Under the pieces are notes generated by a model. The model saw only the letters and a program-made list of their open reading frames with translations. It had not been told where the DNA came from and searched no databases. Made by a program: the position numbers and the translations under genes. Below are positions 6,342 through 12,433 of a DNA stretch of 12,433 bases, piece by piece; position 1 is the first letter of the stretch, and the number at the start of each line of letters is the position of its first letter. Origin of the DNA: an uncultured Clostridia bacterium (GTDB lineage: Bacteria; Bacillota; Clostridia; UBA1381); the NCBI GenBank assembly GCA_934454215.1, contig CAKSGG010000096.1, positions 1-12,433 on the forward strand, in the 5' to 3' direction.

Positions 6342-7219
6342 ACGACCTCAAACGACTCGATTTCGTCTACCGACAGCTTCCGGTCAAGAGCCTTGAAGCA
6401 GTCAGCGACATACAGAGAGATTACGGAGCCCACGCGATACGTGCCGCCTCGATATGCGATTCCCTGGTTGAGCATGTCAACCAAAAGCAGCTTTGTCTCC
6501 TTAGAGAACTCGCTGTCAAAGTTATCGAACACAATACGGTCTACAAGAGGCCTAAACGGCTCCATAAAATCACAGCCCAAGTTGAACTGATTGAACTCAT
6601 TCCTATGGCAGATTCCCACCTGCGTAAGGTATCCGCGCGCCGCAATCTCGCGATTAACGCTCGATAGCAGAATCGCATACCCGTAATTGAGAGCAGCATT
6701 GAGAGGCGTATCGTCATCCCTCGAGAAGGACGGACCAAACAGGGAGCTGAAATACAGTCGAGCGGCATGACCCTCACGATTTGTTGTATCACCCGAGCGT
6801 ACCTCGGCAACAATGCTCTTGAGCGTCTCACCCTGCTCCTCACGCGCACGGGCGTGGAGCACATCAGATTGATGTTTGATTTTGTCGCGCACAATTCGTT
6901 GCCATACGCGCTTTTTGATTAGTTCGCCCCACTCAAGCTGTTCTGCAATACGCTTACTGGTGTTATGGGCCCCATATAGCGGCAAATACTGCCCAATGGG
7001 GTCGCGCTTCTCGTCAGAGACGACAAACGCGACCTTTGCCTTGGCAAGCTCCGAGAGCAGATAAGCGCTTATGAACACCTGGTTGGTCTGGAGGACGACC
7101 GACGAAATCTCCGAAAGGTGGACCTTCGCCGTGTCGTCCTCGCGGCGGACAACCATGTAGCCGCCCTTGTACTGCAATTTACAGGGGCTGGAAACGACGA
7201 TGTTCCTAAAGCCCGACAC
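6338..7219 (-). CDS. cas1: CRISPR-associated integrase Cas1 (subtype II-A)
   Basis: 293 residues, normal length. The metal-binding triad is visible: E149 in TNREGHAARLYF, H205 in GICHRNEFN and E220 in DFMEPFRPLVD, in the same positions as in streptococcal Cas1. The enzyme joins prespacers to the leader-end repeat. It starts with GTG 7217-7219, with AGAAGGA a few bases upstream, inside the end of cas9 (14-base overlap). The next gene, cas2, overlaps by four bases. Nothing suggests inactivation. Confidence 0.98.
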   Translation of the reverse strand: MSGFRNIVVSSPCKLQYKGGYMVVRREDDTAKVHLSEISSVVLQTNQVFISAYLLSELAKAKVAFVVSDEKRDPIGQYLPLYGAHNTSKRIAEQLEWGELIKKRVWQRIVRDKIKHQSDVLHARAREEQGETLKSIVAEVRSGDTTNREGHAARLYFSSLFGPSFSRDDDTPLNAALNYGYAILLSSVNREIAARGYLTQVGICHRNEFNQFNLGCDFMEPFRPLVDRIVFDNFDSEFSKETKLLLVDMLNQGIAYRGGTYRVGSVISLYVADCFKALDRKLSVDEIESFEVV

Positions 7220-10200
7220 GAGTCCTTCTCTCGAACATGCCTGTTACGGACTGGTCGATAATATAGAAGTCGGTCTTTTGATCGTTAAGTAGCTTAGACC
7301 TGGGGGGACGAATCTTCCCAGCGTTCTTCGGCCCCCCAATCAGGCTCATATCAACAACGTTCGCATCCGCATTTACGAGCTTAATCAGGCCAAGAAGAAC
7401 AGATCTCTTCTCATTAGTTTGTAGCCCACAAAAACGCGCATCATAGTTTGTGAGTTTTAGTCCCTTGCAAAGAAAACCACGAGCAGGGCCGTTTTCGGAA
7501 AGAAAGTCCGTCCAGATAGCATCGAGCAAATCTGCACTTTCCGCATCGCCAATAGAACCGTTCAACGCCTCTTGCTGACGAATTGAGAGAGCGATTTCCC
7601 TCCCATTTCTGAACTCTTCAGAACCAGTTAAGAGAAGACGGCAACCGTTTATTTCGAACAGCTGCTTCTTAAAAATCTTAACGCGATCAATGCGCACGAA
7701 TTGAAGCTTGGACTCCTCCGCATCCCTGGCCGCAATCTTATCAAGCAGGGAAGGTTCTTGCGCTACACGCAAGCGCATGGACACGGGGACCTGGCAAAAC
7801 TTATAAAACGGCCTCCCCTTCTTCAAAGCCTCGTAAACAAAGAAGTAGGCAAACTGCTCTCTCGAATAGCTACCAAACCGCTCAGCGGAAAGACCCTGCT
7901 TCAATGACAGGCCAAGCTTCTTTCCGCTTTTGGGCGAATAGATTGTGGCATCCCAAAAAGCTCCTGTATCTTCCAACGGCATCCTCGAGATGTAGCACTG
8001 GCGATAGTTGAGCGCGCGGCGAATGCCCTCGACCTCCGCTGCTGCGTTCCAGCCGTCCGGAAGATACTTTCCCCTATAACGTTTGACCTCGTCGTCCTCG
8101 GCCCAGGCATCGTCAAAGACCTCACCCGTCTCGGGGTCAAAACCCGCAGTCATAAAGCTATTGACGACAAATCCGGCAGATCCAGGCATGCGATGGGTTT
8201 TCTTAAACAGCTCGGACTGCTCGCGCACGTATTTCTTAATCACATGCGAGTAGCCGATGGGGTTCTCGTACATACCGGGATGGCGCATCTGAATAAACAG
8301 CCCCAAACGGCATGCCAGATAGGCATCATGCGCATGATGGAAATCGTTGGCTTCGCGGCATTTGACTAAGCCGGCCGCCTCACGAAGGTTGTGCGATACG
8401 CTCGCCTTAACAGGAACGATCTTAGTTCCCTCTTCGGCATAACGTGCCTCAAGCAACGCCTGCGCCATCTTAACCATCTGGCTCGTCTCCACGAGCTGGC
8501 GCGCGACAAAGCCCTTCATGGCGTTCTCGTTTATGGAAGGGCGCAGCAGGTTGCGATACTTTTTATCGCCAATGAGCTTCGCTTGGTGCAGTTGCTTCCA
8601 CGTTTCGCCCATCTTCCAGCGAATACCCTTATCGATCAAAAGCTGGTCGGTCTTGTGCTGGTTCTCCTCGCGGTACACCAGCGCCTTATTCTCCAGACTG
8701 TCATCCTTGATGTAGGCACGCGGAATGATATGGTCGACCTCGTACTCACCCGAGCCCGCCATGAGCTTGTTAAGGTCGATAGAGCGGCCAGAATACAGGC
8801 ATTTTCCGTTCTGCATTAAATAGAGAGTCAGGCGCTCGTCAAGATCAACGTTTGCCGCCTTGAGCTCCTTGAAATCGTCCATAACAGTCAGGTCGCCGCC
8901 CTCGGCCTTAAACGCCTTGAGAGCGTCCTCGATGGCGTCCCAGCGCTTCGTAGTCCGCTTGCCCTTTTTCTTTTCGTCCTCGTCGCGAGTCACCTCAACA
9001 AAAACGTTAGCCGGCGCGTGCCCCGCAATCTTTGCGATTTCGTCAACAATGCGAATCGCTTGATTCAGGCTGCGACGAATCGCCGGAGATCCGGGGAGCT
9101 CATTTACGCCTAGAGACTTCTCATGCTCGGCGTAGTACCTGCGATTGTGTTCATCCGCTTTTTCCTGGAAGCCCAGCGTGTTGTCGTGGAGAATCTCCAT
9201 CATCACCATGGTCTCGCCCAAGCGACGCTCGGAACTGGGGTTTCCCTCTCGCAGCACGTCCATGATGCTCATAGAGTGACCGGCTTGCGTATCAATCCTA
9301 ATACCCGTCAGGAACTTCTCCGACAGACGTCCCCAGCCGGTCAGTCGCTTTTTGCAAATCTTCTTAATCTGCTCGGCATCGAGCATTCCGTTGCCACTGG
9401 GACCGAACTCATCCTGCAGTTTTTCCTTAAGAATCGAGCGGTCCTCGAACAACGTGTTCCAAAGAATGATCTTCTCGATAACTGGATACTCGGCGCGGCT
9501 CAACTCGTCCACGCCAAAGATGTCCTTGGCAAAGAAGATGTACGAGCCCATCTTCGATTCAAGACCGCTCTCACCCTGGCCGCCGCGGACAACCGGATTT
9601 GTCGCGTCGCCCTCTTTTACAAGCCAGTCGGCAATCATCTTGTAGGTAACGCGACGCTTTTTATGGAAAAGCTCATGGACAATGCCCTCACGCTGCGCGG
9701 CATCCAAGCGTTGCCAATCGTCACCATCTTCAGACCAGCGAACGCCATTGAGTTCATTTAGAACGCAGAACTCCTCATAGAGCAGGGACTGCTTGGGAAG
9801 CACCTTCTCGCCAGCAAGATACGTGCAGTCACCTGTCATGCGCAGGATAAAGTTCTCGGCGCTCTTATTCTTATCGATCACGGTATCCCAGTTCCAAGGC
9901 GTGATCGTCGCATCTTCCATACCGGGCTTGCGCTCGGACCACTGGAATCGATGCTTGCCATGTTTGTCCTGGGCAGCATTTTTAGGCGTCAGCGGTCCCA
10001 CATAGTACGGGATTCGGAACGTGACCAGACTCTCGATCTTCGCAGCCTCGTCCTTAAGGAACGGATAAAAACGGCCCTGGCTTTTGAGAATAGCCCGCAG
10101 CTCCTCGAGATGCAGCTGGTAGTAGATAGCACCGTTATCACTCGTCTTAAGGCGGCGCAAAAAGCGTTGCTTGTCGAATGCGTCCATCATGGCGACATAG

Positions 10201-11399
10201 CGCTCATCCGTCTCCGCGCCCGTTCCCGTAAAGAGTTTCTTTACGGATTTAGCGAAGTCATCATAGGACAATTTATGCAGGTCATATGCTGTGTAGCCCT
10301 GCGCCTTAGAGGCATCGTAGTCGCGCGAGGGGCCATCGATATTCGAATCGTGATAGGTTGCGCCGCGGAAGAAAGACTCATATGAGCCGGGAGCATATTC
10401 GCGGACCAAGAGCTTAAGCAGAGCAAGGTCTTCTGCGTATTGCTCGTATTTCTTGATCATGTTGATCGAAATAGTTTGGCCTTCTGCATATGACAAAAGC
10501 CCCTGCAAAACATAAGCAGAATATACCCCGCAGACAGACTCAAGAAGCTCGACGCAATCGTCGGGACACGCAGCTTGCAGTGTCTCGAGTTTCTCGTCGT
10601 CAGAAAGCGCGAGCTTAGTTGCCTCGCACTCAAACTCGCCAAACACATCTTTGAACTCGCACTGAAGACCGACGACAGCGTTCGACAAAGCCTTCACCAG
10701 CTTTTTATTCGCAGCAGCGTCCAAAGTGTCTACTTTTACAAGAGTCTGAATATCTTTCGCCTTTTGCGAGCGAGAAGATTGCTCGTCAGCCAAGATCTTC
10801 GCTACATAGAGTTCATTAAGTTTCACGAACTCATATTCCCTCGATTCGCACCATGTCTTCAGAGCACCATTGAGATTCTTAAGGGCATCAGATGTCTTTG
10901 CTGTCTTTGCCGTCAGCTTCTCTCCCTGGCGCAAAAAGTTACCGCGATGCTTAACGATGTTATGAATCGCAAGGTACACCAAGCGGAGATCTGCCTGCTC
11001 ATCGGTGTCCATAAGGTAAGTGCGAAGATGGTAGATGGTTGGGAAACGATCGTAGTAATCGGCCTTCGTAAAGCCCTTGGTAAAGATCGGGTCGCCTTTG
11101 ATGGTTCGCGACTGGTTGAGCCGCATGAAAAAGCCCGGATCAACTTCGTTCATTGCGGGCTCAAACAGTTTTTGCAGTAGATCCAAGCGCCAACGACGCC
11201 GCACATAGCGACGACGCTGACCGCGATGGACACGAGCCTCAGAAGCCGGCTGTGCGGCATCGAACAGACGACTGCCCCAGGTAGGCTGCTTCTTAAAATG
11301 CAGGAGCTTGCCATGCTCGTCCGTAACCGCCCAACCCACGGAGTTGGTGCCCATGTCTAGACCGATACTGTACTCACCCGAGTAGTTTCTTAGATTCAT
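7206..11399 (-). CDS. cas9: CRISPR-associated endonuclease Cas9 (subtype II-A)
   Basis: 1397 residues, slightly longer than SpCas9 (1368). Visible parts in order: RuvC-I with D15 in YSIGLDMGTNS; Arg-rich bridge helix about 59-79 (GQRRRYVRRRW); REC lobe about 80-760; RuvC-II with E802 in NVFVEVTRDEDEK; HNH domain about 855-935 with D889, H890 and N904 (YEVDHIIPRAYIKDDSLENK); RuvC-III with H1022 and D1025 in HHAHDAYLACRLG; PAM-interacting domain about 1120-1397, ending IIDQSVTGMFERR. All catalytic residues are present, so both DNA strands should be cut. The PAM-reading segment is IRPPRSK (1363-1369) instead of SpCas9 DRKRYTS. ATG 11397-11399 has AAAGGG nine bases upstream. The end overlaps cas1 by 14 bases. 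Codon and base composition look less GC-rich than the flanks, consistent with transfer of the locus. Confidence 0.99.
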   Translation of the reverse strand: MNLRNYSGEYSIGLDMGTNSVGWAVTDEHGKLLHFKKQPTWGSRLFDAAQPASEARVHRGQRRRYVRRRWRLDLLQKLFEPAMNEVDPGFFMRLNQSRTIKGDPIFTKGFTKADYYDRFPTIYHLRTYLMDTDEQADLRLVYLAIHNIVKHRGNFLRQGEKLTAKTAKTSDALKNLNGALKTWCESREYEFVKLNELYVAKILADEQSSRSQKAKDIQTLVKVDTLDAAANKKLVKALSNAVVGLQCEFKDVFGEFECEATKLALSDDEKLETLQAACPDDCVELLESVCGVYSAYVLQGLLSYAEGQTISINMIKKYEQYAEDLALLKLLVREYAPGSYESFFRGATYHDSNIDGPSRDYDASKAQGYTAYDLHKLSYDDFAKSVKKLFTGTGAETDERYVAMMDAFDKQRFLRRLKTSDNGAIYYQLHLEELRAILKSQGRFYPFLKDEAAKIESLVTFRIPYYVGPLTPKNAAQDKHGKHRFQWSERKPGMEDATITPWNWDTVIDKNKSAENFILRMTGDCTYLAGEKVLPKQSLLYEEFCVLNELNGVRWSEDGDDWQRLDAAQREGIVHELFHKKRRVTYKMIADWLVKEGDATNPVVRGGQGESGLESKMGSYIFFAKDIFGVDELSRAEYPVIEKIILWNTLFEDRSILKEKLQDEFGPSGNGMLDAEQIKKICKKRLTGWGRLSEKFLTGIRIDTQAGHSMSIMDVLREGNPSSERRLGETMVMMEILHDNTLGFQEKADEHNRRYYAEHEKSLGVNELPGSPAIRRSLNQAIRIVDEIAKIAGHAPANVFVEVTRDEDEKKKGKRTTKRWDAIEDALKAFKAEGGDLTVMDDFKELKAANVDLDERLTLYLMQNGKCLYSGRSIDLNKLMAGSGEYEVDHIIPRAYIKDDSLENKALVYREENQHKTDQLLIDKGIRWKMGETWKQLHQAKLIGDKKYRNLLRPSINENAMKGFVARQLVETSQMVKMAQALLEARYAEEGTKIVPVKASVSHNLREAAGLVKCREANDFHHAHDAYLACRLGLFIQMRHPGMYENPIGYSHVIKKYVREQSELFKKTHRMPGSAGFVVNSFMTAGFDPETGEVFDDAWAEDDEVKRYRGKYLPDGWNAAAEVEGIRRALNYRQCYISRMPLEDTGAFWDATIYSPKSGKKLGLSLKQGLSAERFGSYSREQFAYFFVYEALKKGRPFYKFCQVPVSMRLRVAQEPSLLDKIAARDAEESKLQFVRIDRVKIFKKQLFEINGCRLLLTGSEEFRNGREIALSIRQQEALNGSIGDAESADLLDAIWTDFLSENGPARGFLCKGLKLTNYDARFCGLQTNEKRSVLLGLIKLVNADANVVDMSLIGGPKNAGKIRPPRSKLLNDQKTDFYIIDQSVTGMFERRTRVGL

Positions 11400-11400
11400 A

Positions 11401-11430
11401 TAGACCAGCCCTTTCGCGCTGTGCTACAGT
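11401..11430 (+). promoter_or_regulatory. Probable tracrRNA promoter, inside the cas9 5' leader
   Basis: TGCTACAGT (11423-11431 region; TACAGT at 11425-11430) is an extended -10 box. TAGACC at 11401-11406 is a 4-of-6 match to the -35 box, 18 bases away. A start about 7 bases downstream would be at 11437, exactly where the anti-repeat begins. It faces away from cas9 and overlaps the cas9 ribosome-binding region (AAAGGG at 11409-11414 on the minus strand). Confidence 0.55.
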
Positions 11431-11436
11431 TGCTTT

Positions 11437-11565
11437 GTCGATTACCAGTTACATCGACACTGCGAGTCAAAATACGGCTATGCCAAAAATGCCTTCTTCG
11501 GAGGGCGTCCCGTAGGGGACAATTTGACTTGCCAGAGGGGTTCCGTTTGGAACCCCTCTTTTTTT
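11437..11565 (+). ncRNA. tracrRNA
   Basis: The anti-repeat (11438-11473) pairs with the crRNA repeat. There is a long upper stem of about 26 positions with one C-C mismatch and one G-U wobble, then a bulge of GA in the crRNA against GAGU (11464-11467), then a six-pair lower stem with CAAAAU (11468-11473). This is the same bulge geometry as the S. pyogenes duplex. A nexus-like GGC-UAU-GCC hairpin follows (11476-11484), then a UUCG-capped hairpin (11491-11506), a hairpin GUCCC-GUAG-GGGAC (11507-11520) and the terminator. The RNA guides RNase III processing of pre-crRNA and anchors crRNA in Cas9. The location upstream of cas9 on the opposite strand is as in S. pyogenes. The 5' end is predicted from the promoter only. 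Confidence 0.93.
11534..11565 (+). terminator. Rho-independent terminator of tracrRNA
   Basis: AGAGGGGTTCC and GGAACCCCTCT form a perfect 11-bp stem around GTTT, and seven T follow (11559-11565). Confidence 0.95.
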
Positions 11566-11654
11566 GATACTACTACCGCGAGCGGACACTTTTTAATAGC
11601 TATCGGCAAACGTAATGTTGTTCAGCGCCAACGCTCCGAGCAGGGGCATTTAAT

Positions 11655-11671
11655 GAAGTGCCCGGCACTTC
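11655..11671. repeat. Small inverted repeat in the tracrRNA-flank gap
   Basis: GAAGTGC and GCACTTC are perfect 7-base arms around CCG. No T-run follows on either strand, so it is not a convincing terminator. The remaining gap between 11566 and 11681 is partly AT-rich (CTTTTTAATAGC) and holds no gene that I can see. Confidence 0.4.
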
Positions 11672-11681
11672 CCCGCAACAC

Positions 11682-11719
11682 AAAAACGGGGCAGTCCGCA
11701 CTCCTGCGGACTGCCCCGT
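11682..11719 (-). terminator. Rho-independent terminator of the right-flank gene (minus strand)
   Basis: ACGGGGCAGTCCGCA and its perfect 15-base complement enclose a four-base loop, followed on the minus strand by TTTTT. It lies 42 bases past the stop of the gene at 11762 and also shields the CRISPR locus from that transcript. Confidence 0.9.
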
Positions 11720-11761
11720 TCCTCTAACTATCGCATCGCAGCGCCAACCGGCTGCGCTTCC

Positions 11762-12433
11762 CTACTTCCCAAATAGCGCACCCAGCAGACCGCGGCGTTT
11801 GGACTTTTCTTCTCGGTAGGAACCCTCAGCTGCCGCTGCAACCTGGCGCGGTTGCTCGCCACCTCCACAGCGCACGATCCGGTACAGAAACGGCGACTTA
11901 ACGTATTTGACCTCGATGGGCGTGGCATGCACGGTGCTTTCACCGGACAGATGCAGGCTCGGGTTGAGCGGCGCCACGATATGCGTCTCGCGCTTGTCGC
12001 TAAACACCACCGCGGCCGCGCGGCCCGTCTGGCCGTTTACGGCAATGCGCACCTGCTCGCCATCGCGGCCGTCCGAAGCCGGACGATCGACAAAGTAGAC
12101 CGGCACCATCACCAGACCATCCTTGTGCTTGCGGGCCTTGCGCGCCCAGGTGCGGATGCTCTTTTTATTGAGCCCCAGGGTCGCCTCGGCATCGTTGCCC
12201 GCAACGTCGAGCGCCAACTTATCAATGACCACCTGGTCCTTGGTAGACGCATCGACGGAGACGACGCGAAAGTCACCTTCCTGCATGGCGGGATCGAACG
12301 GACCGACCTTGGCGAAGTCCCACGGCTCCAAAATGCCCATAAGGCGAACATCCAGATAGTTTGCCCGCGGATACGCCCAGTCGAGCACCTCGTAGTACAC
12401 CAGGGTTTCCTTGCTCAGGCCCTTGCCCGGGAA
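11762..12433 (-). CDS. C-terminal part of a probable TFIIB-type zinc-ribbon family protein (5' end outside window)
   Basis: The frame is open from the right edge (FPGKGLSKETLVYYEVLDW onward) to the stop at 11762, giving 223 visible residues. The segment VMVPVYFVDRP followed by RIAVNGQTGRAAAVV matches the conserved 'PVY...VNGQTG' end of zinc-ribbon-containing proteins that some annotate as helicase- or primosome-like. The zinc ribbon itself would be N-terminal and out of view, so the family call is moderate and the function unknown. The C-terminus is basic (EEKSKRRGLLGALFGK). Its GC content and style look like ordinary host sequence. It has its own terminator and is unrelated to the CRISPR operon. 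Confidence 0.6.
   Translation of the reverse strand, partial: FPGKGLSKETLVYYEVLDWAYPRANYLDVRLMGILEPWDFAKVGPFDPAMQEGDFRVVSVDASTKDQVVIDKLALDVAGNDAEATLGLNKKSIRTWARKARKHKDGLVMVPVYFVDRPASDGRDGEQVRIAVNGQTGRAAAVVFSDKRETHIVAPLNPSLHLSGESTVHATPIEVKYVKSPFLYRIVRCGGGEQPRQVAAAAEGSYREEKSKRRGLLGALFGK

Noticed and set aside
7701..10648. Medium-length open frames on both strands inside cas9
   Set aside because: Shadows of the cas9 reading frame, without RBS or recognisable motifs.
11439..11470. Possible cas9 promoter on the minus strand (TTGACT with TAATCG)
   Set aside because: Spacing of 20 bases is too long and the -10 box is poor; overlap with the anti-repeat makes chance likely.

Overview
The window looks like a bacterial chromosome segment from a fairly GC-rich, Shine-Dalgarno-using organism. 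A Coriobacteriia-type actinobacterium (Collinsella/Olsenella-like) is my best guess, because a subtype II-A CRISPR-Cas locus sits in a high-GC background. This is inference; no marker gene is present to settle it. By eye the cas genes are clearly less GC-rich than both flanks.

Positions 1-3661 are phage head-module wreckage on both strands. In order: the end of one phage-type gene and the start of another (+); a fragment of an ADP-ribosylglycohydrolase (+); a minus-strand block holding a truncated GP20-type scaffold gene, an HK97-gp10-like gene, a small Cys-rich gene, a small acidic gene and the C-terminal part of a MuF-type minor head protein with a JAMM/JAB domain; then, back to back with it, a plus-strand MuF fragment leading into a frameshifted nuclease-toxin-like domain. 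Several genes stop in mid-domain where the strand or family changes, so at least four abrupt junctions can be placed (about 81-95, 446-460, 2613-2620 and 3661-3665).

Positions 3662-11565 are a complete subtype II-A CRISPR-Cas9 locus. On the minus strand the order is cas9, cas1, cas2, csn2, all overlapping, then a leader of only 55 bases and an array of 25 repeats and 24 spacers. The array reads on the minus strand and its old, degenerate end abuts the phage debris at 3662. The tracrRNA gene lies upstream of cas9 on the plus strand, with a nearly perfect anti-repeat, a nexus, two hairpins and a strong terminator. Cas9, tracrRNA and crRNA form the interference complex; Cas1, Cas2 and Csn2 (with Cas9) acquire spacers at the leader end near 5273.

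Positions 11566-12433 are the other flank: a minus-strand terminator and the C-terminal 223 codons of a probable zinc-ribbon-family host protein that runs off the right edge.

The most notable points are: the patchwork junctions and paired MuF toxin-like cassettes beside the array; a leader end complementary to the first bases of the repeat; an anti-repeat that fits the oldest repeats better than the current consensus; and a Cas9 PAM-interacting region without the SpCas9 Arg-X-Arg pattern.
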